Positions 39,906 through 50,575 of a stretch of DNA of 64,000 bases are shown in pieces; the stretch's first letter is position 1; each line of letters starts with the position of its first letter. The position numbers and the translations under genes were made by a program. Origin of the DNA: Drosophila miranda (taxonomy: Eukaryota; Arthropoda; Insecta; Diptera; Drosophilidae); the NCBI RefSeq assembly GCF_003369915.1, contig NC_046676.1, forward strand, positions 4,650,001 through 4,714,000, read 5' to 3'. Below the pieces are notes generated by a model. The model ran no database searches. It worked only from the letters and a program-made list of their open reading frames with translations, and had not been told where the DNA came from.

Positions 39906-41478
39906 TTACTTTCTGTCTGGGCAAGCAATCTGATACAGGAACTGAACGATGGTGCGTGTGGGTCGGCCAGTCATGCAGTCTTTCAGCAGATACGGCAGCG
40001 GGTTGTAGCGCGTCAGCATGCCCACATTGCGAATGTCCAGGTGGGCCCAATCGACGCAAGGGACCAGCTCGTGCAGAACGGCGGCAGCGATGCAGCTGGA
40101 GGCGGGACCACGTCCGCGGTTGCTGATGTCGAAAGTCTCGTTCGGCATGATCAGTTCCTTAAAGTAGCGCCACAGGGGAAGCCGCCAAATGCGATCCCCC
40201 GTAAGGGCCCCGGCCTTCTCGAACTGCTTGTATAGAAAATTGGAGTTACTAAAAAACCCCGCGGCTGATCCTCCCAGTGCTGGGCAGACGGCAAAGCCAA
40301 CTGTTGCAACGTCCACGACCATGCACGGCTTGTATGCAGCCTGAGCGTAGAGCAAGGGATCGGCCATTGCCACCACACCAGCCTTGCTGACGTCCACGAA
40401 GCCGAGCGACTTGCCATTGAGAAGGGTCACTACGTCGCCAGGCTTGGCCGCCATTCCAGAGGACATGTTCTCGCACAATGGCAGCAGTGCCGTAATGTTT
40501 ATGGGCAGCGACAGGGCGGCGGCGGCACGGATGACGCCGACGCAGGCTGCTGCACCAGCCATGCAGCCGCGGTACATGGACAAACAGTCCTTGGGACGGA
40601 GGCAGAGACCCCCGCTGTTGAACGTCAAACCCTTGCCCAGCAGGAGGATTGGCTTGTCCTTGGGTGCGGTGCCGCAGTAGGCGATCTCTAAGATGATCGG
40701 CGGCTCGCAGCTGCCCTTGGCCACCATCAAGAAGCTGTTCAAGCTCTTGGACTCAATCCAGTCCATGCCACGTACCTCCACGGATACCCCGCAGGGACAC
40801 AGGGCATCCACCGCTGACTGGGCAAAGATTGAGGGCGTCATCTGATTGGCCGGCGTACCGGACAGGCGACGTGCCAGGTTCTGCGATTCGGCCTTAAACA
40901 GGCCACGCAGCCAGACATCCGAGTCGGGAGAGTCGTACAACTCCAATTTGGGAATGTGTATGCGGGTCGGTAGGCGCCGGTTAGTATGATAGCGCCAGAC
41001 GGCCAAAGAGCTCCCCTCGGCCGCCTGCTCGATACTCCATCGAGTCAACGAAGACATCTGTGTAGCCCTGCAGTTGAAGGGCACGAGCACCCACGCCGGC
41101 AGCGACGCGAACGTTTTCCATTCCCTCGTCGATCATCTCCAGGTCGTTGAAGCCAGCACCCTCCTGTCCCACGCCGACCACGGCCACCGCACGGAACTCC
41201 GCATCCACGTTCATGAAGACTCGGCCTTTTCCCAGCTGGCCTTTTATTCCAGTATCGCGTATGAGATCCGAGATCTTGCCCTGCACGCGATCGTCAAACT
41301 TCTCGCCGGATGGTGTCATCTTGGGCTGGCGGTCGCCCTCCTTGGCGTACACGCCCACCACAACGCCCTTAATAAACGAGTCGCATTTCTCGGCGTACTG
41401 CCGTCGCTGTCCCACACCTCTACATTTGCCCTGGGATGCGCATTGGATACGCCTGTACATCAAGCGTACAGAGTTCAT
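39906..41478 (-). pseudogene. Sperm-type leucyl aminopeptidase (S-Lap family, M17) with a frameshift
   Basis: Two overlapping frames together form one M17 leucyl-aminopeptidase-like protein. Residues 1-149 run from the ATG at 41478 to 41032, and about 374 residues run from 41030 to the TAA at 39906. The frame changes inside TATC|GAGCAG at 41030-41031. The family there usually has Tyr-Pro-Glu-Gln, so two bases of a proline codon seem lost; no intron of usable size can explain it. The catalytic half is also unusual. GKGLTFNSGGL has Asn where metal-binding Asp is expected, and the NTDAEGR metal/active-site motif is replaced by VDVSKAG. Drosophila S-Laps are abundant sperm mitochondrial proteins and many are thought to be inactive enzymes, so residue loss alone does not mean a dead gene. 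The frameshift could be a true mutation or a sequence error. The N-terminus is basic, as for mitochondrial import. Confidence 0.8.
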
Positions 41479-41703
41479 CGCTTAATGATGAGTTACAAGA
41501 CTTCACTTATTTTACAGACTTCCGAACTAAATTTTGTTTTTTTCTAATAACAAATTTAGAAAAGAATTGTGCCAGCAGCTTAGACAAGGGTCAAAATCTG
41601 GAACGAAACATTATTCCAAACTCCTCCTGAGATTCGATGTATTATTGATTCTTAAAACAACGTTTTTTTCCTCTTTGAATTCCTCTCAAATCGAGGGAAG
41701 CAA

Positions 41704-41838
41704 TCATTCAACCCATTTCACACAATCGACATAAGTTTGTTTCGCTTCTGCAGCCCCCTCTTCATTCTCATCATCGTCATCAATCTCATCTTCGCTTTCG
41801 CCAATAACAATATCATCCAGATTGAGCAAAGTGTTATC
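41704..41838 (-). other. Short acidic coding-like stretch with stop codon
   Basis: A 44-codon frame runs GDNTLLN-like sequence into a strongly acidic tract (ESEDEIDDDDENEE) and ends at TGA 41704-41706. It is preceded in frame by a TAA just upstream, and the only acceptor-like site (AAAG|G) is poor. It resembles the acidic tail of a nuclear or transposase-derived protein, but I do not recognise it. It may be a gene remnant. Confidence 0.25.
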
Positions 41839-42853
41839 CCTTTATTTGGTTCCGCCCTGGTTCCAGCCGCGCAGAAATATGATATGATATGATCACGAAA
41901 ACACCATAGTCGATGGGACCGCTCGAACGTGAATACGTATTATTTACCGAACATAACTTCTAAATGACGGAAAAATTGTATAATTAACCATAGTTGAGAT
42001 TTTTATTTTAAAATAAATGGCCGATAAGTTCCGTTAATCGCACAAAAATATAGATATTTTCCCTGTGCATCGATGAAACAGAACCAAAAGTATTTGGTTC
42101 ATTTGATTTAAATTCAGAAAACTAGCGACCATATATCAACCAAAATATCACTTAGAAATATATTATGAGCCAAAAATGTGTATCTATACTTTCAACCCAT
42201 AAGAAAAACAGTGCAAATAAAAGTTTGTCGTATTTGTTGAATCGGTAATGGCCCGGTTGACAACAATGAGTCTCATTCCATGCACACATACCCTGGGGGA
42301 AATGGATGTTATAGAATTGTGAATATGTTTGTTATCCCAGGCAAAAACAATTTATTTTCAATATATTTTAATATTATTCAATATTAGTTACAATATTTCA
42401 ACGATATTTTAAAGCTTATTGTCTTCTTGTAGGGACCAAGAATAGGTATCAGGATCGAGGTATATATACAAAACACTCATCATATATGTATGAATATGTC
42501 TAAAAAATATCAATTTGAGAAAAGGTCTTTATTAGTTACGTTTTATCTTCATATCAATATTTATACTTTCATATAAAATTAACAAAATAGGGTATACAAA
42601 GGTCTATACTACGGCTTACACGCAATATAGCGACTCTTTTTTTGTTGAACTTTTTCGTTTAAACCTTTTTTTACAATAAATACAATAAAAGCAAGGACTA
42701 AAAACTAACCAACTGTGTAGAAAATTTATTCATCAATGGGCTTAAATTATGTGGGCACGGCTAAATGTTCTATATAGCTGGTAATATTCGTCGGAATATC
42801 AAAATCGAGGAATATGTAAAAAGAACTTGAATTCATCATCGGACGGTATATCT

Positions 42854-42861
42854 TATCGATA
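42854..42861 (+). promoter_or_regulatory. DRE box (TATCGATA) of SdhB
   Basis: A perfect TATCGATA lies about 80 bp before the SdhB ATG. This is the DNA replication-related element bound by DREF at many broadly expressed Drosophila promoters. A GGTCACA-like box follows within 10 bp. Confidence 0.6.
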
Positions 42862-42941
42862 AATCCGCGGTCACAAAGTTGTTAATTTTATTTAATTGCA
42901 AACACAGTGCCGTTTCAATTCCCCAAACAGACTACGAGAAT

Positions 42942-44216
42942 ATGTTGGTCAACGAAGCTAGACAAGTATTGAGCCGTGCCAGTTCTTTGGCGGCACGTCA
43001 CCAGGTGAGAAGAGGATGGGAGATGGGAATGGTGTCTCCTGGCCGCAGAGCTCATGGGCGGGCGGCTTTTCGGCCAGTGCAGTTATATAAGGCGGGCCAA
43101 AACTGCTTGGGATATAATTAAAACCGATAAAATTTACAACGAATGAGTCGCAGTTTGAAAAAGTAAGACGAACATTTTCGATTATGTAAACGTTATTGCA
43201 CCCAGCAATTGGATAAAATCGTTATGGCGTGACTGCAGCCAGACATTCGGGCTGCCACACTTACACACACGAGACCAGACTAGCAGACTAATATTATCTT
43301 TGTATCTCTGCAGCTGCGCGCTATCAGCAATGGCACAGCCCAGTTAGATCAACAGGCCCAGCCCAAGGAGGCCAAGGAGCCGCAGATAAAGAAGTTCGAG
43401 ATCTATCGCTGGAGCCCGGACAATGCTGGCGAGAAGCCGCACATGCAGACCTACGAGGTGAACCTGCGCGACTGTGGCCCCATGGTGCTGGATGCGCTCA
43501 TCAAGATCAAGAACGAGATGGATCCGACTCTGACCTTTCGTCGCTCGTGCCGCGAGGGTATTTGCGGCTCCTGCGCCATGAATATTGGCGGCATCAACAC
43601 GTTGGCTTGCATTAGCAAGATCGATACCAACACCTCCAAGTCGCTGAAGGTGTATCCCTTGCCGCACATGTATGTGGTGCGCGATCTGGTGCCGGACATG
43701 ACCAACTTCTACGAGCAGTACAAGAATATTCAGCCCTGGCTGCAGCGCAAGTAAGTAGATGGAACGCCCACAAAACATTAATGGCTCTCATCACTTTTCT
43801 CACTTCTACCTCGTTCATACAGAAACGAAGCAGGCGAGAAGAAGGGCCGGGCCCAGTACTTGCAGTCGGTGGAGGATCGCTCCAAGCTAGATGGTCTGTA
43901 CGAGTGCATTTTGTGCGCTTGCTGCTCAACCTCTTGCCCATCGTACTGGTGGAATGCCGAGAAGTATCTGGGACCTGCTGTCCTAATGCAGGCCTACCGG
44001 TGGATCATCGATTCGCGTGACGAGAACTCTGCCGAGCGTCTGAGCAAACTAAAGGATCCCTTCAGCGTCTATCGTTGTCACACCATCATGAACTGCACGC
44101 GCACCTGTCCCAAGGGCCTGAACCCAGGCCGCGCTATTGCCGAGATCAAGAAGCTGCTTGCTGGTTTCGCCTCGAAGCCAGCTCCCAAGCTGGAGACAGC
44201 GGCTCTGCACAAGTAA
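42942..44216 (+). CDS. SdhB: Succinate dehydrogenase iron-sulfur subunit (complex II)
   Basis: Three exons, 42942-43004, 43314-43750 and 43823-44216, encode 297 residues, the usual length. Exon 1 is 21 codons and supplies much of the mitochondrial presequence. The 2Fe-2S cluster ligands are in [10 protein letters not shown]...LAC (Cys100, 105, 108, 120). The 4Fe-4S and 3Fe-4S ligands are in [11 protein letters not shown] (Cys195, 198, 201, 205) and [14 protein letters not shown] (Cys252, 258, 262). The protein passes electrons from the FAD subunit to ubiquinone in the inner mitochondrial membrane. A DRE box lies upstream and an AATAAA signal downstream. All ligands are intact, and splice sites are canonical (CACCAG|GTGAGA, CTGCAG; CAA|GTAAGT, TACAG). 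Confidence 0.97.
43005..43313 (+). other. SdhB intron 1 (309 bp)
   Basis: This intron contains nothing recognisable beyond its splice signals. Confidence 0.7.
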
Positions 44217-44411
44217 AGCCCAGTTTCCTGATCATTTTTGTTCGTGCTTTTCCCTAAACCAGTTCGCAACTAGTTGCAAAATTGTAACACAATCGACAGA
44301 TCCAGTGCGAAATCCTTCAACTGATTTGCTTACAATGTTTTAATTTATTTAAGCTTACAGTAAACTATATATGTTATTACAGTTTTTGAAGGGAACGTTG
44401 TGTGACGGAAA

Positions 44412-44417
44412 AATAAA
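44412..44417 (+). terminator. Poly(A) signal of SdhB
   Basis: An AATAAA hexamer lies about 195 nt after the SdhB stop codon and before the convergent APC15-like gene. Confidence 0.55.
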
Positions 44418-44486
44418 TAGTTAATCGTGTATCCACTAACGCATCTGCCCTTGCATTGACTTCAATGAGCCGGGGGTGAAGTCGCC

Positions 44487-44936
44487 TCACTCATCAACAT
44501 CATCTGGCGGATAAAAGTCTTGAGTGACTGGAATGACGCGATCGTTGGTCTCGTCATCCTCCTCGTCGTGACTGTCCGTGTCCTCGCTGTCGTCGTTGGC
44601 TATAGAAGAGGGACACTATAGAAGGGACTTCCGAGACGAGCTCGTTTAAACTCACCATCTTCATCATCCGTCTCGATTCCCGGTATCGTCAGCATCTTGC
44701 CCAAGGGCTGCAAGTCGGTCCCAGCAGTTTTGAGGGACTCGCGCTGCAAAGGAAAACAATGGTTGCAAATTGTGGCCCAAAATTAAGGCGAAGAGTGCAG
44801 TGCGTACCCAGTTGCTACGCTCGTCCTCGTAGCGCCTGGTCTGTGCCTCCTCGCTGACGGATGCTGGCGCCATGTCAAGCCAATAGCGATTGGCCACCGA
44901 CACTTTCAGACTGGGAAAGAAAGGTATCATTGGCAT
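44487..44936 (-). CDS. Anaphase-promoting complex subunit 15-like protein
   Basis: Three small exons in consistent phase, 44808-44936, 44656-44743 and 44487-44599, encode 109 residues. The N-terminus FFPSLKVSVANRYW and the segment LQPLGK followed by a long acidic tail (DDSEDTDSHDEEDDE) match the layout of ANAPC15/Mnd2-type subunits. These have FPSL...LW near the start, LVPIGK in the middle, and an acidic C-terminus of about 120 residues in human. APC15 helps turn over the mitotic checkpoint complex on the APC/C ubiquitin ligase. Splice sites are canonical. The gene converges on SdhB (270 bp apart) and lies 244 bp downstream of UBL5 on the same strand. Assignment is by motif and length; another small acidic protein is possible. 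Confidence 0.65.
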
Positions 44937-45180
44937 TATTACGAGTTTTTCGACAGTCCAAATTTAATTTCCACTCTTGTTATTGTTTTGATAGACGCCT
45001 TCTTGATGATATGGCAACGCCACAACTAGTCGCTGTATCGAAAAAAATTGCTAAAAAGATATCGAACCAGAACAACAAAGGCAAAAAATATGTATTTAAA
45101 AAATTTTTTTATTTATCTATAGAAGCTATAAAAAGGGACACCCGCGCGATGCTTAAGGTTAAGGCATCACTAATGCATAT

Positions 45181-45527
45181 TTATTGGTAGTAAAGTTCCA
45201 AGTTCATGCCGTCATGGATTTCATCTGCAGGAGAGGTATGCAAAAAGGAAAACGTTTAAAAGATTGTTGGATGTACACTATTCAATGACGTACAATCAGA
45301 TAGGCGGATGGGATCCTTGTAGATTGTGTACCACTTCTTCAGGACAATCTTCTCGTGCTTTGTGCCCGTCTGTGCCGCAATAAGTTTCTTCAAGTCTCCA
45401 ACAGTGTCGTCCGGATTGCATTTGACGCGCACCTGCGGGATATGTGTGAAATTGTATCCACAATCTTTATGTATGCTTAGGTATTTACCTTCTTGCCCAG
45501 TCGATCGTTGCAAGTTATTTCTATCAT
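45181..45527 (-). CDS. ubl: Ubiquitin-like protein 5 (Hub1/UBL5)
   Basis: Three exons, 45489-45527, 45294-45432 and 45181-45224, encode exactly 73 residues, the length of UBL5. Visible signatures are [49 protein letters not shown] and the C-terminal ELYYQ, which ends in the Tyr-Tyr motif instead of the Gly-Gly of conjugated ubiquitin-like proteins. Hub1/UBL5 binds spliceosomal proteins non-covalently and supports pre-mRNA splicing. The gene forms the left end of duplicated unit A: exons 1 and 2 are inside the duplicated segment and exon 3 is outside. This is the only complete copy in the window. Confidence 0.93.
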
Positions 45528-45708
45528 TTTGTCTACAATTTCCACTGCAATTTATAGTTATTTTCTTGCGCCAGCTGTTAAAAGAACTGCACGGGATCTA
45601 CACATTTGCTACACATCTGCTACATAATGGTAGGAAACAGAGGGTATGGAGAAGAGGCAAAACGGCCCAGAAAAGCCAACGCATGCAATGTAAAATCCAC
45701 CCTTTTGC

Positions 45709-45716
45709 CTTATATA
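45709..45716 (-). promoter_or_regulatory. TATA-like box upstream of UBL5
   Basis: The minus strand reads TATATAAG about 185 bp upstream of the UBL5 ATG. It may position transcription of the gene, but no initiator is obvious. The same sequence occurs in unit B at about 51709-51716. Confidence 0.25.
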
Positions 45717-45987
45717 CCTTGTCCGTACAGGCCGAGGTGAGGTCTTTCCAATTCGAAACTAGAACTCATTTTTTCGTGGCATTATTAGCCCACTCAGCCC
45801 CCCTCTATTTAAACAGGTAAGCAACTTGAGCTAAATCGCGGAATATAATATTGTTTGCAAATTCTTCTTGGATGTCCATCCTATCCTTCCTCTTTTCGTA
45901 CAATTCTTCTTCCTCTTTACTTAAAAAACAACCACGAAAATCAGAAATACACTGAAAGAGAGCAAATCTCGCGCAGCAAAAAAAGGC

Positions 45988-45995
45988 TATCGATA
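45988..45995. promoter_or_regulatory. DRE box (TATCGATA), unit A
   Basis: A perfect palindromic DRE lies about 460 bp upstream of UBL5. It may belong to UBL5 or to a promoter for the region. It is duplicated in unit B. Confidence 0.4.
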
Positions 45996-46495
45996 ATCTC
46001 TAGAGCTGCGCGGTAAAGTGGAACTGTTTGAAAGTGATTGTGTGACACGAATAAATGATGCATGGAAGCTCCGAGCTTATGGAAGTTTTATACCCTATGG
46101 CAATTTACATTTCCTTTAAAACGGAACTTCAAAAATCAATCCTCCTCCTGGATACTTCGCTCGGTCAAACTCGGCATAATTATTATGTAATGCTGGTGTA
46201 TCTTAACTTTAGGTAGAACGTTCTTTCTTGAAGCTTGTTTTTCTCAATCAATTGGGCAGAGGCTTGTTAACAAGAGATCGGAGGAGTCCATTGATCTGAT
46301 AAAAACATCTGCTCGTAATTTATTGTTTTTTGATTCTTTTTTCTGCTTTTGTAAATTGAAAAAAAAAACATTTCCTCGACCTTTGTTGGGTTTTTTCTTT
46401 TCATTATTGGGAGGAGGAAAACTGTTCTATTGTTTGTCCAAGCTTAAAACGGTAAATTTCTCTGCTTCAATTGCAATGCTACTGAGCACACTACA

Positions 46496-46524
46496 TATAA
46501 AACGCAGATCATAAAACTATATCA
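46496..46524 (+). promoter_or_regulatory. Core promoter of the eight-cysteine peptide gene, unit A
   Basis: TATAAAA at 46496-46502 is followed by an initiator-like ATCAGA with its A at about 46524. Spacing is about 28 bp and the predicted 5' UTR is only about 14 nt. Such TATA promoters are typical of tissue-specific secreted-protein genes in flies. Confidence 0.55.
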
Positions 46525-46537
46525 GAAAGAGTCGAAA

Positions 46538-46813
46538 ATGACTTGCTCCAGCTCACTGTTGGTCCTGCTGTCGATGATGGTGCTGATGACAGCGCTGCCG
46601 TTCGAAGCTCACGCTCAAATAGTGCGCAACGGCCATTGCAGGCCCACACCCGTCCGAGTCCCGGCGGGGGGCATGATCTGCGAGCGGCAGTGCTACACGC
46701 CTGGCGGTCCACCCTTTCTCTGCCGACGCATACCCCTCACCACTGACCTCCGAATATGCAGCGGCACCTGTTGTCGCTCCGGCCCATACTGTCTGCAGTT
46801 GCTGCGAACGTGA
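46538..46813 (+). CDS. Small secreted eight-cysteine peptide, copy A
   Basis: An intronless gene encodes 91 residues. Residues 1-26 form a signal peptide: a hydrophobic core (LLVLLSMMVLMTALPF) ends in AHA, the likely cleavage point. The mature part of about 65 residues has eight cysteines at mature positions 8, 22, 26, 36, 48, 52, 53 and 59, including a Cys-Cys pair. This pattern suggests a disulfide-locked extracellular peptide. I do not recognise the family; seminal-fluid, immune or signalling roles are all possible. A TATA box lies upstream and AATAAA 48 nt after the stop. The encoded protein is identical in copy B. Confidence 0.75.
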   Translation: MTCSSSLLVLLSMMVLMTALPFEAHAQIVRNGHCRPTPVRVPAGGMICERQCYTPGGPPFLCRRIPLTTDLRICSGTCCRSGPYCLQLLRT

Positions 46814-46860
46814 TTAGATAATACATATACAGTATGTCAAGAAACTCTTTACACACTGAA

Positions 46861-46866
46861 AATAAA
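46861..46866 (+). terminator. Poly(A) signal of the peptide gene, copy A
   Basis: AATAAA lies 48 nt downstream of the stop codon, on the same strand. Confidence 0.5.
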
Positions 46867-47290
46867 TTAAATTTGTTTACTTTGGATAAGAAAATAATGG
46901 CCTTTGATTGAAATTTATCAAATTTGTTTAATTCATAACCATTCAGGGATTAATTATAAAGTAGTTTTTGAAATACATATACAATGTACATATATATAAT
47001 ATGAATGTACAATGTACATATTCTGTGTTTAATATTTAGTGGACTGGAGTTTGGGGTTTTGACTACGCGTGCGAGAGCGTCACTGTTAGCTTTTTGGACA
47101 TATGCAATAGCAACACAATTCTGAGCATAAAAATAGGTACTTAAGCGGTAAAGCACAATGATGAGCATATGAATGGGAGCAGTTAGACTATGAATCTATA
47201 GAAGACTGAAATAAGCGGCTAATTTCTCAACAATAATAATACAAACGAGGGGGAACATTGTGAGTTGCTGCGGCTACCGCAACTCTGAAT
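46867..47290. other. Spacer between the peptide gene and the DINE-like element, unit A
   Basis: AT-rich spacer. It ends in the 45-bp leader (47246-47290) that precedes every DINE-like unit here. No coding sequence is seen. Confidence 0.5.
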
Positions 47291-48280
47291 TTATACCCGA
47301 TACTTAGTCAGTATGGCTCTCCTCCGGCAGACGCCGCTAATATTAAAAGACACGACAAAGAGTGCGTGCGAGAGAGACAGAAAATCAGTCTGAGCGTGAC
47401 GTCGGGCGCTGCGTAGCCACTGCAAATTGATTTGTTCCTTTTGGCTATAAAAATGATCCGATCTGATCCAGATTCAGCAACCGGATAGATATGGTCATTA
47501 TCTATGATTCTGAGATATACGTTTTATAGTGAGATCTAACAGGAGTGCGAATACCAAATTTGGTTACTCTAGCGTTAATAGCCTCTGAGATTTGTGAATA
47601 TCCCCAGATTTTCGTCCTTTGCGGGGGTGGAAGGGGGTGTGGCGAAATTTTGAAACAAACTCGTCTCGGTACGATATATTAGGAGTCTGGATACCAAATT
47701 TGGTTGCTCCAGCTTTTATAGTCTCTGAGATCTAGGCGCTAATGTTTTACTCTAAGCAAAGCCGCCTATGCTACGTGTGTGTTAGAGAGAGACAGGGCGA
47801 GAAAAAATGAAATTGTTTTCTTGATGCTGGCTATAATACTAATACGATCCAATTCAGATTCTGCAGTCTAAAAGATATGGTCATTCTCTACGATTCTGCG
47901 CTTTTGGTTTTCTCATATCTTTAAAATTGTGGATGCCACAGATTTTCGTCCTTTGTGGGGGCGGAAGTGGGCGGGGCGAAGTTTTGAAATATTTTTGTAG
48001 CAGTGACATATCACAGAAGTCTGGATCCAAAACATCGTTGCTCTAGCTCTTATAGTCTTTGAGCACTAGGCGACGAAGGGGACGGAAAGACGGACAGACG
48101 GACAGGCGGACGGACGGACGGACGGACAGACAGACATGGCTCAATCGACTCGGCTATTGATGCTGATCAAGAATATATATACTTTATGGGGTCGGAAACG
48201 ATTCCTTCTGGACGTTACACACATCCATTTTCACCACAAATCTAATATACCCCAATACTCATTTTGAGTATCGGGTATAA
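47291..48280. mobile_element. DINE-1/INE-1-like element, unit A (990 bp)
   Basis: The element starts TTATACCCGATACT and ends AGTATCGGGTATAA, an inverted pair. Near its right end are a GACGGACAGACG-type microsatellite and the block ATATATACTTTATGGGGTCGG. These are features I associate with DINE-1/INE-1 (DNAREP1) non-autonomous Helitron-type elements of Drosophila, here in reverse of the usual consensus. A hairpin-forming GTTGCTGCGGCTACCGCAAC lies just left of it. No protein is encoded. Confidence 0.6.
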
Positions 48281-48605
48281 AAACTATTTATGAAAGGAGC
48301 AAAGATCAATCAATCATTAAACTGGAATAGGAGATGAATTGTAAGGATGAGAAATGATGGATGATGTCATGGAATAAGTACACACTTTGCATTAACATAT
48401 TTTATAATGAAACATTACAAACAACACTAATTTAACGCATATAAATAAAAAGAAAATATTAAGACTAATTGTTTAATTACCTCTAACTTGGGAGGGTCTC
48501 TCAAATACCTATAAAAGAAAGGGGTTTTTTGTTCACCGGAACGAAATTAAAACTTTAGCTAATCATTAATGATGAAAAACGTTATGTTTTGATTTGTCTG
48601 CCTAG
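48281..48605 (+). other. Intron-like sequence before the RhoGAP exon, unit A
   Basis: This AT-rich sequence ends in a good acceptor (TTTGTCTGCCTAG). It is presumably leftover intron of the parent RhoGAP gene. Confidence 0.5.
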
Positions 48606-50575
48606 AAATCCTGTCGCTTTCCCAAGCTGGAGGAGTGCGCACATGTCCACTACGAGCGCGTACAACTGGGACCCCTCTCTGTCCAGCTGTTGGATGACAA
48701 GTCCGAGCACATGGGCAGCAGCATAGCCTCCCAGTCGATTGGCGGGGATCTGCCGCACAGCTCGCTGAGGAGCTTCTCCCCGAGAGCTGTTGGTTCATCA
48801 TTCGTGTGTGTCCGCAGCGTTGCGAGCCCTTTTTGATCAAAAGATCCTTTGAGAATATGCAACTGCTCGACGAAATGCTGCATCGCTGTGTGTACGATCG
48901 AAAGATCAGTGGCCTGAGGAACATGGCAGAGCTGGCCGGAGAGCTGCCGAGCGAAACGGATGTGGAGTATGCGGTGGGCAAGTACTTGGAGCGCTTCTCG
49001 AAGATTGCCTCTGATTCTCTGACATGCGGCACCATCCTGACGTGGCTGCAGCTGGACAACAAGGGGCGACGTCTGCCCCTGGCCGATGGCGAGACGCAGC
49101 GAGCCATCAACACCCCGGCGGTGGGGGCAGCCTATGGCGTGAGGCGCTATCAGGCCCAGGCCCCGGACGAAATTAACATCGAAGTGGGGGATATGATCTC
49201 AGTGATCGACATGCCCAGTCCCGCCGAGTCGATTTGGTGGCGCGGCAAGAAGTCCCATCTGCAAAAGTCCCTCTACGAGGTGGGCTTCTTTCCGCAGTCG
49301 TGTGTGGCCACCATTGGCGACAAGGTGCCGAGGAATTTCCCCATGCCAGCGCCCCTAGTGGGCCATCTGGATGCCTCACCCACGCAGCCAGTGCTGCGGA
49401 AACATGGCAAGCTGATAGCCTTCTTTCGATCCTTTATCCTGTCGCGTCCGTCGCGGCGGCGGCTCAAACAGAGCGGCATTTACCGCGAACGGGTGTTCAA
49501 CTGCGATTTGTCGGAACATTTGCTAAACAGCGGCCAGGATATACCCATGGTCCTGCGATCCTGTGCGGAGTTTATAGAAAATTATGGTGTCATTATGGTC
49601 GATGGCATCTATCGACTCTCTGGCATCACCTCGAATATCCAGCGTTTGAGACGCGCCTTTGACGAGGAACGAGTCCCGGATCTAGGAAATCCGGAGATGA
49701 AACAGGACATCAATGCCGTCAGTTCGTTGCTAAAAATGTACTTCCGTGAGCTGCCAAATCCTCTGTGCACCTACCAGCTTTACGACAATTTCGTGGAGGC
49801 CATACAGGTGAAGGCCGACGAGGCGGATGAGCGTCTGAGGCTGATGAAGGAGACGGTATTGAAGCTGCCGCCGCCACACTACAGGTAGGAATCGGAGGAG
49901 TGGCAGGAGATCTTCCATAAATAATAACTCTTTCTCCCTCCCGTAGAACCCTCAAATATCTGGCTGAGCATTTGTACAAGGTCTCGCAGCATCACGAACG
50001 CACTGGCATGACGGACAAGAATCTGGCCATTGTTTGGGCCCCCAATTTGTTGCGTTCCCCTGCCCTCGAGTCTGGTGGGGTGGCCGCCCTTCGAGGCGTT
50101 GGCGTCCAGGCCGTGGTCACCGAGTACCTGATACGGAATTGCCATAACATATTCGATGCTCTGGAGGATCAGCGTCACAGTGTGCTGCCAGTGGCAGTGG
50201 CACTGAATCCTAGCGAGAGAGGAGAGCTCCGTTTGGAGTCCCTCACCGACTGCGAGAGCCTGCTGGTGGAACAACGCGAACAGGATCAATCTTTGGGTAT
50301 GGTAGAGCGCCCCAAGAGCCTGAGCACGGGAGGAGCCAAGCTCATCAGCCTGGAGGAGGCCCAAGAGCGACACTCACGCATCGAGGGGGGAGATCTGAAG
50401 CATTCGCTGCCGATTAGCATGCTGGCAAGCAGCTGCAGCAGCACCACCAATGCCGCTGCTGCTGCTGGGAACGCAGCCACCAATATAGGATCTTACATCG
50501 AGGTGGGGGGAGGTCCCTCCAGTCTCCCCGACAAATACCACACAGTGCTGTCGGCGCCACGCAGCTGGCAGAAGC
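48606..50575 (+). pseudogene. CdGAPr: CdGAPr-like PX-SH3-RhoGAP fragment, copy 1 (frameshifted)
   Basis: Two exons, 48606-49884 and 49947-50575, are separated by a 62-bp intron. They carry an atypical PX domain, SH3, RhoGAP and the start of the C-terminal tail of an ARHGAP32/33-type Rho/Rac/Cdc42 GTPase-activating protein. The PX exon has four C bases at 48778-48781 where copy 2 has five, a one-base deletion that breaks the frame between the RFPKLEECAHFHYE start and the rest. Downstream of this the SH3 and RhoGAP frame is open. The second exon breaks off at about 50575 inside coding sequence and continues into a retrotransposon fragment, where it meets a stop at about 50611. No start exon is attached. 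I infer a non-functional copy. Confidence 0.85.

Larger units (their letters stand above)
41479..42941. other. Intergenic region between the S-Lap gene and SdhB
   Basis: The two flanking genes diverge from this 1.46-kb AT-rich region. It holds the DRE of SdhB at its right end and the acidic fragment at 41704-41838. Nothing else is recognisable. Confidence 0.5.
45528..46495. other. Region between UBL5 and the eight-cysteine peptide gene, unit A
   Basis: This divergent intergenic region holds the UBL5 upstream sequences, a DRE box and the TATA box of the peptide gene at its right end. I see no additional gene. Confidence 0.5.
45276..50498 (+). repeat. Direct segmental duplication, unit A
   Basis: This segment matches 51275-57578 almost base for base in the same orientation. 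The main difference is one extra DINE-like unit in B. It carries UBL5 exons 1-2, the eight-cysteine peptide gene, a DINE-like element and the PX-SH3-RhoGAP fragment. Offsets of 5999-6000 bp hold over the first 2 kb, so the duplication is young. Confidence 0.92.

Noticed and set aside
46323..46514. 63-codon frame present identically in both duplicated units
   Set aside because: Phe/Lys-rich translation of T- and A-runs just upstream of the peptide gene; conserved only because the units are recent copies.
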